Numbered from the stretch's first letter, positions 16,895 through 26,432 are shown. The stretch is DNA of 64,000 nucleotides from Epilithonimonas lactis (GCF_900110605.1 NZ_FOFI01000002.1:372001-436000), one strand, 5' to 3'. A program made the numbers and translations. Notes: a model not told the origin generated them from the sequence alone.

Positions 16895-18508
16895 TTAATG
16901 TTGATGAACTTCTGACAGCACAGGTCCCGACGGAATCAATGCTTTTGCTTCATCGTTATCTGCAAACTGTTCAAAATATTTGATGTATCTCGCAGCAAGA
17001 TCTTTCGCTTTTTTCTCCCAGTCAGAATTATTCTCATAAGTATCTCTTGGATCCAAAATATGTTCGGAAACGTTCGGAAGAGAAGTCGGGAATTCCAGAT
17101 TCATGATTGGAACGTGGTCCGTTTCGGCTTTATCAATACTTCCATCGATAATCGCATCGATGATTGCTCTTGTATCTTTCAAAGAAATTCTTTTTCCGGT
17201 TCCGTTCCAGCCTGTGTTTACGAGGTAAGCTTTTGCGTTGTGCTCCTTCATTTTTCCGATCAACGTTTTAGAATACATCGTTGGATGAAGTGTCAAAAAT
17301 GCCTCACCAAATGCTGGAGAAAAAGATGGCGTTGGTTCTGTGATTCCACGCTCTGTTCCTGCTAATTTGGAAGTGTAACCACAAAGGAAATGGTATTGCG
17401 CCTGGCATTCTGTCAAAATTGAAACTGGAGGCAAAACCCCGAAAGCATCGGCTGACAAATAAATAATTTTACTTGCATGCCCGGCTTTTGAAGGCAGAAC
17501 GATTTTGCTGATGTGATAGATTGGATAAGAAACCCTTGTATTTTCTGTGATAGAACCGTCGGTGTAATCTACGTTTCCTTCGTCATCTGTCACCACATTT
17601 TCCAAAAGCGCATCTCTTCTGATCGCGCCATAAATATCCGGTTCTTTTTCTTTGCTAAGATCGATCACTTTCGCATAGCATCCACCTTCGTAGTTGAAAA
17701 CACCATTGTTATCCCAACCGTGTTCGTCATCACCAATCAGATAACGTTTTGGATCTGCAGAAAGCGTCGTTTTTCCAGTTCCTGAGAGTCCGAAGAAAAC
17801 AGCAACATCGCCTTTCTCACCAACGTTTGCAGAACAATGCATTGATGCCATTCCTTTTAAAGGAAGGTAATAATTCATGATGGCGAACATTCCCTTTTTC
17901 ATTTCGCCACCGTACCAGGTTCCGCCGATGATCTGCATTTTCTTAGTCAAATCGAACATTACAAAAACTTCGGAATTCAAGCCGTGTTGTTCCCAATTTG
18001 GATTCACAGACTCAGAAGAATTGATGACCACAAAATCTGGCTCACCGTAATTCTGAAGGTCATAATTGGAAGGACGAATGAACATATTCATCACAAAATG
18101 TGCTTGCCACGCGACTTTGGTAATGAATCTTACTTTCAGTCTGGTGTCTTCGTTGGATCCACAGTAAGTGTCGACCACGTAGATACTTTCGTCGGAAAGG
18201 TCTTTGGTGACGATGTCTTTCAGTTCATCAAAAACTTCTACAGTTGTTGGGCGGTTGATGGTTCCGTCCCACCAAATCGTATCTTTTGTAATACTGTCGT
18301 TGACGATATATCTGTCTTTTGGCGATCTTCCAGTAAAAATCCCTGTTTTCACGGCAACAGCTCCAGACCTGGTCAAAACGCCTTTGGCGAAACCAGAATT
18401 TTTTGGATCCATTTCTGCCTGGAAAATTTCTTCGTAAGTTGGATTGTGGAGGATTTCTTTGGGATTGAAAATGCCCTGACGTTCAAGATAAGATTTTAGC
18501 TTGTCCAT
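16895..18508 (-). CDS. pckA: Phosphoenolpyruvate carboxykinase (ATP)
   Basis: A 537-residue enzyme converting oxaloacetate and ATP to phosphoenolpyruvate, CO2 and ADP, the entry step of gluconeogenesis. The kinase P-loop is '[11 protein letters not shown]' (about residues 238-248). Other hallmarks: '[13 protein letters not shown]', the Mg-binding 'LIGDDEHGW', '[17 protein letters not shown]' and the metal-binding '[14 protein letters not shown]'. Length matches the ATP-dependent family. It has its own candidate promoter and ends at a bidirectional terminator, so it is likely monocistronic. Confidence 0.97.
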   Translation of the reverse strand: MDKLKSYLERQGIFNPKEILHNPTYEEIFQAEMDPKNSGFAKGVLTRSGAVAVKTGIFTGRSPKDRYIVNDSITKDTIWWDGTINRPTTVEVFDELKDIVTKDLSDESIYVVDTYCGSNEDTRLKVRFITKVAWQAHFVMNMFIRPSNYDLQNYGEPDFVVINSSESVNPNWEQHGLNSEVFVMFDLTKKMQIIGGTWYGGEMKKGMFAIMNYYLPLKGMASMHCSANVGEKGDVAVFFGLSGTGKTTLSADPKRYLIGDDEHGWDNNGVFNYEGGCYAKVIDLSKEKEPDIYGAIRRDALLENVVTDDEGNVDYTDGSITENTRVSYPIYHISKIVLPSKAGHASKIIYLSADAFGVLPPVSILTECQAQYHFLCGYTSKLAGTERGITEPTPSFSPAFGEAFLTLHPTMYSKTLIGKMKEHNAKAYLVNTGWNGTGKRISLKDTRAIIDAIIDGSIDKAETDHVPIMNLEFPTSLPNVSEHILDPRDTYENNSDWEKKAKDLAARYIKYFEQFADNDEAKALIPSGPVLSEVHQH

Positions 18509-18542
18509 TTTTAATTTTTTTTGAAGATTAAAGGTGTTGGGA

Positions 18543-18550
18543 CAAATGTA
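18543..18550 (-). promoter_or_regulatory. -7 element of pckA
   Basis: The minus strand reads TACATTTG, a match to TAnnTTTG. A TTTC lies 18 bases further upstream as a possible weak -33. The distance to the pckA ATG at 18508 is about 34 bases. Confidence 0.5.
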
Positions 18551-18581
18551 AAAATATCAGCGAACTATGAAAGTTTTTATT

Positions 18582-18599
18582 AACTGATTTTCATCAGTT
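18582..18599. promoter_or_regulatory. Inverted repeat upstream of the pckA promoter
   Basis: AACTGAT (18582-18588) and ATCAGTT (18593-18599) form a 7-bp hairpin with a four-base loop. It lies between the GHMP kinase stop and the pckA -7 element. It lacks a good T-run on the minus strand, so it could be a weak terminator of the upstream gene or an operator for pckA. Confidence 0.4.
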
Positions 18600-18626
18600 T
18601 AAATTTTATTCATAATTAATTAACAA

Positions 18627-19529
18627 TCAATTAATTAAATCTCGCCAAGAAAATATTTTACTGAAACCTTGCTGTTTGAAATAGGCTTCGTAATCTCCAA
18701 ATTTGGACGTGAGAACGAAATCTCCGCCCCAAGCACCCAAACTTTTGACAAAGCTGGGACAGTTTTGGAAATATTTTTCTTTCACAGTTGGAATTCCGAG
18801 AAAATCGGAAAGTTTTTGCTCGTGAATGGTCATCAATTGCGAAAATTCTTCTAAATTTTTGCTGTTGAGGATCAATTTGGTTAATTCAGAATATTCATTG
18901 ATTAATTCTGTTGAAGTTGGCTTTGACCTGTAATGCGAAATTCCCTCTCGCGTATCTTGTTTTTGATTGAGATGGATGAAGATGAGATCATCTTTGAAAG
19001 GTGGATCGAAGACAACTTTTTCATACACTCTTTCTGGAAAACGGCTGTATAGAATTGCCGACTTTTCCTTTGCCACAGCCACATCGTAGCCACTTCCGCC
19101 AAGACTTATTTCATTAAGGACAAAAGGATCGATCTCTGCCCATTCGCCAAGATTGCTCATCAACGTAGAACTACTGCCCAATCCGAAATCTGAGGGAAAC
19201 TGGAGATTGGTTTTAAGATGGTAAGTATTATTGGATTTGAATTTAACATGAGAAAGTTCCTGAACGTTCTTCAAAACTTTTAGAATGAACTCAGATGCTT
19301 TCTGGTCATTGGTTTCGAGAATTGTCCAAGTTTTATAATCAATGGTGGTTTCCAGCCACAATTGGTCTTGGTGATAAGCGTTCCAATAGATCAATGATTT
19401 CTCATTATTTTCCTCAGTAAAAAAAAGCTCTTGTCCTAGCTTTGTGGGAACAGCCAGGACAAGAGCACCATCAACAGCAACATATTCTGAGGTCAGCATC
19501 AGCTTTCCGGGTGAAAATATTCTGTTCAT
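18627..19529 (-). CDS. GYDIA-type GHMP family kinase
   Basis: A 300-residue member of the GHMP (galacto-, homoserine, mevalonate, phosphomevalonate) kinase superfamily. The ATP-binding Gly/Ser loop is 'DFGLGSSSTLMSNL' (about residues 114-127). The motif 'GGSGYDVAVAKE' corresponds to the GYDIA motif that names a Bacteroidota subfamily. The N-terminus 'FSPGKLMLTSEYVAVDGA' is typical of sugar/mevalonate-type GHMP kinases. Substrate unknown; a link to the mevalonate pathway is possible but no other pathway gene is in view. The structured repeat copy B lies directly upstream. Confidence 0.85.
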   Translation of the reverse strand: MNRIFSPGKLMLTSEYVAVDGALVLAVPTKLGQELFFTEENNEKSLIYWNAYHQDQLWLETTIDYKTWTILETNDQKASEFILKVLKNVQELSHVKFKSNNTYHLKTNLQFPSDFGLGSSSTLMSNLGEWAEIDPFVLNEISLGGSGYDVAVAKEKSAILYSRFPERVYEKVVFDPPFKDDLIFIHLNQKQDTREGISHYRSKPTSTELINEYSELTKLILNSKNLEEFSQLMTIHEQKLSDFLGIPTVKEKYFQNCPSFVKSLGAWGGDFVLTSKFGDYEAYFKQQGFSKIFSWRDLIN

Positions 19530-19570
19530 ATCTTTCTAATTATAGTGATAACGTCTTTCAATGTTGGATC

Positions 19571-19654
19571 TGCAGCCCGAGCTGAGTGGAGCTCATTTTT
19601 TGCGTGGCCTTGGCTTGGCAAAAATAGCGGGAACGGAGCGCGGAAAAGCTGCCC
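19571..19654 (-). repeat. Dispersed structured element, copy B
   Basis: It lies between fabD and the GHMP kinase gene, 37 bases after the fabD stop. Read on the minus strand it has the outer stem GCAGC with GCTGC (19648-19652 and 19572-19576). The conserved blocks are CCGCGCTCCGTTCCC and TCCACTCAGCTCGGG, each with two changes relative to copies A and C. The changes are compensatory: CT facing AG in A and C becomes GC facing GC here. An inner T-run/A-run helix follows. The rest of the spacer, 19655-19691, shows nothing else. Confidence 0.75.
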
Positions 19655-19691
19655 AAATCTAACAAAGTGTCAACGTAGTCAAATTATTACT

Positions 19692-20567
19692 TTAAATCGC
19701 AGACGCAACGGAAACTTCGGAATTGATCTTCTTGATCAGACCTTGAAGCGTTTTGCCAGGACCAACTTCCACGAAGTTATCTGCGCCATCTTTGATCATG
19801 TTCTGTACACTTTGAGTCCATTTTACAGGGCCAGTCAATTGTGCGATCAGATTTTTCTTGATCTCTTCTGGATCAGAAACTGCTGTGGTTGTAATATTCT
19901 GATAAACCGGAATGGTCGCATTTCTGAATTTCGTATTCTCAATGGCTGCTGCCAATCTTTCTTGCGCAGGCATCATCAAAGGTGAATGGAAAGCGCCATT
20001 GACAGGCAGGATCAAAGCTCTTTTTGCACCGGCTGCTTTCAAAGCTTCACACGCTTTTTCTACAGAAGTTGTTTCGCCAGAGATCACCAATTGTCCAGGA
20101 CAGTTGTAATTGGCAGGAACCACAATCCCTTCTATTCCTGCGCAGATCTCTTCAACCTTAGAATCTTCCAGACCCAGAATGGCGGCCATAGAACTTGGAT
20201 TGATGTCACAAGCCATCTGCATGGCCTGAGCTCTTTCGAAGACCAACTTCAGTCCGTCTTCGAAAGACAAAACACCGTTGGCAACCAACGCGGAAAATTC
20301 TCCTAAAGAATGTCCTGCTACCATCTGGGCGCCCAATCCGTTGACCACTTTCACTGCTGCAACAGAATGTAGGAAAATGGCTGGCTGAGTGACGCTGGTC
20401 TTTTTCAGATCTTCGTCTGTCCCGTTGAACATCATTGAAACAAGGTCAAAACCAAGGATCTCATTGGCAGAATCCATCAAGTCCTTCACATCTTTTCGGG
20501 AATCGTACAATTCTTTTCCCATTCCTACATACTGTGAACCCTGACCAGGAAATACAAGTGCTTTCAT
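19692..20567 (-). CDS. fabD: Malonyl-CoA:ACP transacylase
   Basis: A 291-residue enzyme that moves malonyl from CoA to acyl carrier protein for fatty acid synthesis. Catalytic Ser87 is in 'GHSLGEFSAL', Arg112 in 'ERAQAMQ' and His194 in 'GAFHSPLM'. The N-terminal 'FPGQGSQYVGMGKEL' is a family hallmark. Length is normal (about 300). It is in a minus-strand run after the LysM protein gene with a 122-base spacer made partly of TGATAATTGATgA-like repeats, then followed by structured element copy B. Confidence 0.96.
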   Translation of the reverse strand: MKALVFPGQGSQYVGMGKELYDSRKDVKDLMDSANEILGFDLVSMMFNGTDEDLKKTSVTQPAIFLHSVAAVKVVNGLGAQMVAGHSLGEFSALVANGVLSFEDGLKLVFERAQAMQMACDINPSSMAAILGLEDSKVEEICAGIEGIVVPANYNCPGQLVISGETTSVEKACEALKAAGAKRALILPVNGAFHSPLMMPAQERLAAAIENTKFRNATIPVYQNITTTAVSDPEEIKKNLIAQLTGPVKWTQSVQNMIKDGADNFVEVGPGKTLQGLIKKINSEVSVASAI

Positions 20568-20689
20568 ATTTTTATATAAATGATAATTGATGAATGATTA
20601 TTTCATCAATGTTTTAAATTTTATTTTAATATTGATCTTGAGATTACGAATCCTGAATCGTCTATCGTTCATCGCTTATCAACTATAAT

Positions 20690-22702
20690 CTACTGCATCA
20701 ATCTGACAACTCGGTAACCATTGTTGATGTACGCACCGTTTGGTTTCGCTTTTACAAATTCGAATTTCGTAGCGAGCTGAGTCTGTGATTTACCGATCTG
20801 TTTGAAGATCTCTCCTTTTTTGTTTTCTCTTGTCAGCATGTCATTCATCACATCAAATCCGATGACAGAATATTTGGATGGTGCTTTGCAATATTTTGCT
20901 TTGTAATCTGCAAGAACTTGCTTTTCAAAATCGCCATCGTAATTGATCTTTCTGTCCATCAGATAAACCAAACTAGATCTGGAAAGGTCATCCACATTCT
21001 TCTCGAAACTAGGACTGTAAAACATACTAAAGGCTTTGATTCCTTCGGTTTGTTTTCCGAGTGCAATGATCTTGGATGCAAATGCACTTCCTGCCGCATC
21101 ATCATCGTCTGCCAAAACAGCGATCACAGGAACAGATTGTCCTGTCATCATGTTGTTTTCCAACTGGATCTCGCTTGCTGAATTGACAATTACAATATTT
21201 GCTTTCGCTAAAGATTTCTCCAATCCTGTTTTGATCGCATTGGCGTTCGCTTTGGAACTATCTGCAACGATGAAGATCTTCTGATCTTGGTAAACCTGCG
21301 AAACTTCCTTCACAATTCTGTCTGAATAAACCGAATTTTCTGTCTCGATGATAATTAGATTGTTGTAATCAAAAAGATCCGGAGAGTTTGCAAAAGGTGC
21401 TACTACAGGAATATTTTTTTGTTTGACGTAATTGAGGACCTCCAGAATACTCGATTTGAAAAATGGTCCAACGATCAGGTCCGTATTATCTTGGTTGATC
21501 TGAGAAAGGCTGTTTTTAAAAGTTACTTCGTTTCCTGCATCAATCACTTTGATATCTAACTTCTGTCCTGATTTTGCATTTCTTTCCGCCGCTAATTTTG
21601 CTCCGGTCAAGAAATCCATGGACATTGTTCTGTACTTCGCATCATTCGCATCAAATCCGAAAGGCAACATCAAAACCACGCTCAAAACATCGCCTGCTTT
21701 TTTGGAGTACATCGGATCTTGTTTCTTGATCTTCAAGGTCATTCCAGCCTTTAATCCGTCAACTAGATTTGGATTTAGTGAGATCAATTGATCCAAAGTC
21801 ACGTTGAAATGATTCATGATGCTGAACATCGTGTCACCACTTTGAACCGTGTAGGTCACGTAATCGTCCTCTGAAGTAGAAGTATTTCCTGAAGCCGAAG
21901 ACGTTGCACTTGGCGCAGAAGTTTGCGTTGTGGTAACGGTTTTCGTCACTGGAGTCGAAGTAGAATTATTTTGAGAATTGTCTTCAACATTGATCGCATT
22001 GGATTCTGACCCAGAAACTCTAATCGATTCTCCAGGTTTCAGACCGGCAGCTTCCAAGCCAGGATTCAGTGCAAACAACTGCTTTTGCGTCAGATTGAAC
22101 TGTCTGGAAATTTTATAATAATTGTCTTTTGTCTGGACAACGTACATTCCTTTTGCAGGTTCAGAAGCAACAGTCTCAGTTTTAGTCACCGTTTTTACTT
22201 CTGGCGTTTTATCTACAACAGTTGTCGTTTGGGCACCAGCTGTGGAAGAGGAATCACCATATTTCAGGATATTTTCCAAAGGAAGATTGATCTTGTCGCC
22301 GATCTTCAGATTTGAATCCAATTGAGGATTTAGTTTTCTGAGGTCAGCTTCTGAGATCTTATATTGTTTTGTGATGCCGTAAACGGTTTGCTTTGGCTGC
22401 AAAGTGATCGTTCCTGTTTTAGCAGAACCAGTCCCGGAAGTTGCAGGCGCAGCTTTCACTGGCGCTGCGGTTGTAGCAACGGTTTTAGGCGAGCTTCCAG
22501 TTTTAGCAACTACCAAAACATCTCCGATCTTCAAACCACTATCCTTTTTGGAAGGATTCAGTTTGTACAATTCATCGATGGACAATCCGTACTGTTTGGA
22601 AATCCCATAAGGCGTTTCCTTTGGAGCAACGGTGTGCGTTTTCTGTGCTGAAAGGCCTAAAAAGGCAGCTACTGCGGATAAAATGAAAATTTTGTTTATC
22701 AT
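20690..22702 (-). CDS. Exported protein with four LysM domains and a periplasmic-binding (receptor) domain
   Basis: A 670-residue protein. Signal peptide at residues 1-19 (ending GLSAQ). LysM peptidoglycan-binding domains at about 22-66, 98-140, 187-229 and 283-326, each with the G-I-S-K-Q-Y / L-x-x-L-N-P pattern, joined by Thr/Ser/Ala-rich linkers. From about 335 to the end is a type I periplasmic-binding-like domain ('VVLMLPFGFDANDAKYRTM', 'DLIVGPFFKSSILEVL', 'NIPVVAPFANSPDLF', 'SVIGFDVMNDML'), similar to amino-acid ABC binding proteins and LpoA/PBP1-type receptors. It likely sits on peptidoglycan in the periplasm. Ligand unknown. The stop codon is 122 bases from the fabD start. Confidence 0.85.
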   Translation of the reverse strand: MINKIFILSAVAAFLGLSAQKTHTVAPKETPYGISKQYGLSIDELYKLNPSKKDSGLKIGDVLVVAKTGSSPKTVATTAAPVKAAPATSGTGSAKTGTITLQPKQTVYGITKQYKISEADLRKLNPQLDSNLKIGDKINLPLENILKYGDSSSTAGAQTTTVVDKTPEVKTVTKTETVASEPAKGMYVVQTKDNYYKISRQFNLTQKQLFALNPGLEAAGLKPGESIRVSGSESNAINVEDNSQNNSTSTPVTKTVTTTQTSAPSATSSASGNTSTSEDDYVTYTVQSGDTMFSIMNHFNVTLDQLISLNPNLVDGLKAGMTLKIKKQDPMYSKKAGDVLSVVLMLPFGFDANDAKYRTMSMDFLTGAKLAAERNAKSGQKLDIKVIDAGNEVTFKNSLSQINQDNTDLIVGPFFKSSILEVLNYVKQKNIPVVAPFANSPDLFDYNNLIIIETENSVYSDRIVKEVSQVYQDQKIFIVADSSKANANAIKTGLEKSLAKANIVIVNSASEIQLENNMMTGQSVPVIAVLADDDDAAGSAFASKIIALGKQTEGIKAFSMFYSPSFEKNVDDLSRSSLVYLMDRKINYDGDFEKQVLADYKAKYCKAPSKYSVIGFDVMNDMLTRENKKGEIFKQIGKSQTQLATKFEFVKAKPNGAYINNGYRVVRLMQ

Positions 22703-22739
22703 TCTTTTTTAATAATGATACAAAAATAATGCTTTCAGA

Positions 22740-24314
22740 TTAAATGGGCGAAATTATTAATTCGGATTTTTGAACATTCATTTTTTGGTAGCTTTCGTCG
22801 ATCCATTGTTTGCCCAGATCGGCGTAGAACACGCTAAAATTGAAAACCCGCTCTTGCCAATTTCCGCCTGGATGAACTTTCAGAAATAAACTTTGCATCT
22901 GATCAAAGCGTTCCGACTGTTTTGTTTTTTCGGCTTTCAGAAGGCGTTTCTGCATTCTTTTGAAAGATTTCAGTTGTCTGGTTTCTTCTGCTTCTACAAG
23001 ATTGAGGAACGTTTTTTCTGTTTCGGAAGCTTTGTTTTTAAGTTCTGAAAATGAGCTGATCAATTGAAGTTCTTTTTCTGTCAGAAGTAGTTTGATATCG
23101 TTGTTCTCAAGAATTTTTTGATTCAACACTTCGGCGAAGTTTTCGAAGAAGTTTTCTATTTCCAACCCTGAATTTTCAATTTTCTTAAACGTTTTTTCTT
23201 CAAGGAAAAGCATTGAGTTTCTCGGAATCAAAATCGGAAAAGGAAGATTGATGGATTCAAAATAATCTTTCAACTCAATCCAATACATAACTTCTGCATT
23301 ACCGCCAACGTAAGCGAGATTGGGCAAAACTGATTCCTGATAAGCCGGACGCAGAACTGCATTGGGACTGAATCGCTCTGGATGATTTTCCAGTTCATTT
23401 AGAATTTCTTCTTGAGTGAATTTCAAATCGGTGTCGAGAATTTGATATTCATCACTGACATTCTCAATGCGGTTTCTGGTTTCTGAAAGATAGAATAAAT
23501 TGATCTCTCTCGGATTTACCTGAACTTTGTGATATTCTTTTTCAAGAAATTCTCTTTGCGTTTTTGTGGTTTCGAAGAGTTGGTTTGATAACAATTCTTT
23601 CTTGAAAATATCTTTGACCTGAGATTTCAATTCTTTCGCATTCCCATCGATTGTCAACAACCCGTAATCTGCAAACAATTGATTGACCAAATATCGAATC
23701 GCTTGCGTGTGGGAATTTCCTTTTTTGTAAGCATTTTTGACCCAAAGGATCAATTCGGTTCCATAGAGATGGTCTTTGAATTCTTTCTCGAATTCCTGAA
23801 TGAAATATTGATCGTCAATCTTGATATTTCCGACATCGCCACCAGAAATGCCTTTGATCTCATAATAATGTTCGCGAGTTTTGAAATGGTCGATCTCCTC
23901 AAAATCGTGGTCTTCTGTGGCCATCCAAAAAATGGGAACGAAGTTGTGATCCGGGAAATTAGATTTTAGGAACTCTGCGGTTTTGATGGTCTGCAAAATC
24001 TTGTACACAAAGAAAACCGGTCCTGTGAAAAGATTGAGCTGATGTCCTGTGGTGATCGTGAATGTATTGCTTTCCTTCAGAGAGAAAAGAAATTCCAATT
24101 GTTTGGGTGACAGTTGCGATTCTTGATTTTGTGAAAATATGGTGTTGTAAAGAACTTCCCTCTTCTCATCGGAAAATGAATTTTGTTTTTCAGCAATTTG
24201 AATTTTGAAGTTTTCCAGGTCAAAAATTTTGTTCTGAAATCCGTCCAGCTTTTTTCCTAAAAAATCTTTGATGAGTTTTGGAATGCTGGTTATATTTTCG
24301 AAATCAATCGTCAT
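22740..24314 (-). CDS. bshC: Bacillithiol synthase BshC
   Basis: A 524-residue enzyme that adds cysteine to GlcN-malate in the last step of bacillithiol synthesis. Hallmarks are 'TITTGHQLNLFTGPVFFVYK' in the nucleotide-binding domain, 'FVPIFWMATEDHDFEEIDHF', 'VLRPAYQESVLPNLAYVGG', the C-terminal coiled coil with 'LLKAEKTKQSERFDQMQ', and 'KVHPGGNWQERVFNF'. The frame stays open for 36 more codons upstream, but that extension partly translates the structured repeat copy C. The ATG at 24312-24314 (MTIDFENITSIPK) is the natural start. It suggests the cell uses bacillithiol; bshA and bshB are not in the window. Confidence 0.93.
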   Translation of the reverse strand: MTIDFENITSIPKLIKDFLGKKLDGFQNKIFDLENFKIQIAEKQNSFSDEKREVLYNTIFSQNQESQLSPKQLEFLFSLKESNTFTITTGHQLNLFTGPVFFVYKILQTIKTAEFLKSNFPDHNFVPIFWMATEDHDFEEIDHFKTREHYYEIKGISGGDVGNIKIDDQYFIQEFEKEFKDHLYGTELILWVKNAYKKGNSHTQAIRYLVNQLFADYGLLTIDGNAKELKSQVKDIFKKELLSNQLFETTKTQREFLEKEYHKVQVNPREINLFYLSETRNRIENVSDEYQILDTDLKFTQEEILNELENHPERFSPNAVLRPAYQESVLPNLAYVGGNAEVMYWIELKDYFESINLPFPILIPRNSMLFLEEKTFKKIENSGLEIENFFENFAEVLNQKILENNDIKLLLTEKELQLISSFSELKNKASETEKTFLNLVEAEETRQLKSFKRMQKRLLKAEKTKQSERFDQMQSLFLKVHPGGNWQERVFNFSVFYADLGKQWIDESYQKMNVQKSELIISPI

Positions 24315-24376
24315 TTTGGTTGGTGGTTGTTGGTTGATTGTTCTTTCTGATGACAAATCTTCTTTTATACTGAAAC

Positions 24377-24460
24377 TGCAGCCCGACTTGAGTGGAAATC
24401 CTTTTTGTTGCTGGAAAAGCAAGGCAAAAAGATTGGGAACGGAAGGCGGAAATAGCTGCC
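24377..24460 (-). repeat. Dispersed structured element, copy C
   Basis: It lies 9 bases after the porin stop and 62 bases before the bshC start. Read on the minus strand: outer stem GCAGC (24459-24455) with GCTGC (24382-24378); conserved blocks CCGCCTTCCGTTCCC and TCCACTCAAGTCGGG identical to copy A; inner helix AATC-TTTTTG with CAAAAAG-GATT; apical TTGC with GCAA. The inner AATC/GATT pairs replace the GC/GC pairs of copies A and B. Confidence 0.78.
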
Positions 24461-24469
24461 ATAATTAAA

Positions 24470-26392
24470 TTAATGGAAAAGATACCAGACAATGCCCAGA
24501 TTGAGCCTGAAATCGTAGATTGGATAATTGGGCGACGTGAAGGATTTGTTTTGCATAAAGGTTTGATTGATGTGCTGACCTTCTATGTAGAAAAACATCC
24601 TTTTGACCCTCATATTGAAATAAACGTCTGCAATAGGCTGTCCACCAATCGCGTACGAGTTGGTTCCGGGCAAAATATATTCGTTCAATATTGGAGAATA
24701 TTCTCTGGAATCGAATTTTGTGAAGTAGTACAACTTGACACCAACTTGCACTTCAGCCGCTTTTTTGAAGGCTGGCGCTTGGTAGAACAGATTGATTCTT
24801 CCAATGAAATCCGGCATTGGTAAAAGTGCCTGATTGCTCAAGGCTTTTTGGAAAAGAACTTTTCCGTTCAGGTTGAATTTGCCATATTTTACGGTGCTTT
24901 CTCCTCCAATCTGGGAAATATTGAGCGCTGATGAACTCTGCTGTGGTTTTGAAAGGTTGTCGAAATAGGTGTAATTATCTATCTTGAAGAAATCTACAAA
25001 CACCTTTGTGTCAAACCATTTTGCCAATCTTACTGTTCCTCCCAGCTGGGTTACAACCTCGTTATTAGGGTTTTGAAGATAATAATTATGTTCTACGTAA
25101 TGTGACGAGTTCACCAAATAATTGAAGCTTGGATAAGCCGACTGGAAATTGATGCGGCCTTCTACCAAATAATCTTTGATCGGCTCGAAGACCAATTGAT
25201 TTGTGGTCTTGATGTAATCGCCAAACTCTGAGCCTTTGGAAATCTCTAGGAATGACTTAAGCTGGATTTTGTCTAATAGTTTAATTTGCAAATTGCCAAC
25301 TGCGCCAATTCTTTGTTCTTTGAAATAGCCTGGAATATTGAGGATCGGATACGCATTTTTGTTTCCAAATACCAAATATTGATGGCGGAAACCAGCATCC
25401 AATTTAAATTTCTCGTTGTCCCAAAGCAAGCTGAATGTGTTGCTCAGATTGTTGGTGAATTTTTTATTATAAAGTGGAAAATTGGTAATGTTTTCGGATT
25501 GAAAAAAATCTGTGTTCGCAGCAGTTTCGTTAAAATAATATTTGTTTCCCTGATGAAAAATGGTATGTCTCAGCTTGAAAGGATATTTTGCAGGATCAAA
25601 GGGTGAAAACTCCTGGCTGAAGTAATAACGTCTGTAAGAATAACGCGACTCCACGCCTTCGAGATTGGTTTCGATGTTTTGTCTGTTGTTGAATCTGGAA
25701 TCTCCGCTGAGGAAAACATCCATATCGGCAATCCCGCCATTCTCCTGATTGTTGACATTTTGATGAATGTAATGCGCGTACGCTACATATTTTCCATTTG
25801 GTGAAGTGTAGTTCCCACTGAAAATAGTGTTGTTGCTGGACGCCAAACTGTTTCTGTAAAGACCTTGCGATCTAAGTCCCATATATTCCAGCGCAAAGTT
25901 GAAATTCTTTCCAACATTCTGCGTGTAGGTGGTTTGCAGTTGTCCACCATTTCTCATCGCATTGTTGTAAAAGAAGGTGGTGGTTGGCGTTTTGACATCG
26001 TAGTAGTTGATGTCATTTTCGCCTTTGATGTAGAAGGACTTATTTTCCGGGAGCAACGTCAAGTTCTGCTCAGCATTTTTTTCGTAGACCAAATTCTGAA
26101 ATCCTGACCCGATATTAGATGCCGGAATTTTCCCAAAATTATCTTTCTTGTTGTACTGCGTCGCAATATAGGACCGCTCGATGGTGAAAGTGGTATCGTA
26201 GATCTTCTTCTCAGAAAATCTGGTCTTTACCAAATAATCATTGATCGTGGGTTTGTAGATCTCTAAAGAATCTTTCTCTCCAGAATCCACTTTGAGGGTA
26301 TCAGAAGAAATCGTGTTGGAATCTGTTTTGTTGACCTGTTGCCCGTTTATAAGAACACTAAAAACAAACGACAGTACTAATAAATATTTCAT
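24470..26392 (-). CDS. Putative outer-membrane porin (Porin_10-like)
   Basis: A 640-residue protein with a signal peptide (MKYLLVLSFVFSVLINGQ) and a long beta-rich body with alternating aromatic and polar residues. It ends in an aromatic residue pattern (RLNLGIVWYLFH) typical of outer-membrane barrels. The layout, with an N-terminal 'YKPTINDYLVKTRFSEKK' and 'FEYMGLRSQG'-type strands, resembles the 'putative porin' family common in flavobacteria. It heads the minus-strand run porin-bshC-LysM protein-fabD-GHMP kinase. Function in solute uptake is inferred only from the fold. Confidence 0.78.
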   Translation of the reverse strand: MKYLLVLSFVFSVLINGQQVNKTDSNTISSDTLKVDSGEKDSLEIYKPTINDYLVKTRFSEKKIYDTTFTIERSYIATQYNKKDNFGKIPASNIGSGFQNLVYEKNAEQNLTLLPENKSFYIKGENDINYYDVKTPTTTFFYNNAMRNGGQLQTTYTQNVGKNFNFALEYMGLRSQGLYRNSLASSNNTIFSGNYTSPNGKYVAYAHYIHQNVNNQENGGIADMDVFLSGDSRFNNRQNIETNLEGVESRYSYRRYYFSQEFSPFDPAKYPFKLRHTIFHQGNKYYFNETAANTDFFQSENITNFPLYNKKFTNNLSNTFSLLWDNEKFKLDAGFRHQYLVFGNKNAYPILNIPGYFKEQRIGAVGNLQIKLLDKIQLKSFLEISKGSEFGDYIKTTNQLVFEPIKDYLVEGRINFQSAYPSFNYLVNSSHYVEHNYYLQNPNNEVVTQLGGTVRLAKWFDTKVFVDFFKIDNYTYFDNLSKPQQSSSALNISQIGGESTVKYGKFNLNGKVLFQKALSNQALLPMPDFIGRINLFYQAPAFKKAAEVQVGVKLYYFTKFDSREYSPILNEYILPGTNSYAIGGQPIADVYFNMRVKRMFFYIEGQHINQTFMQNKSFTSPNYPIYDFRLNLGIVWYLFH

Positions 26393-26432
26393 CGAGGAAA
26401 TTTGAGTACAAAAATACTAATTAAACTTAAAT

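Noticed and set aside
24315-24422. N-terminal extension of BshC by 36 residues
   Set aside because: The extension overlaps the structured repeat copy C, and the normal BshC N-terminus begins at MTIDFENITS.
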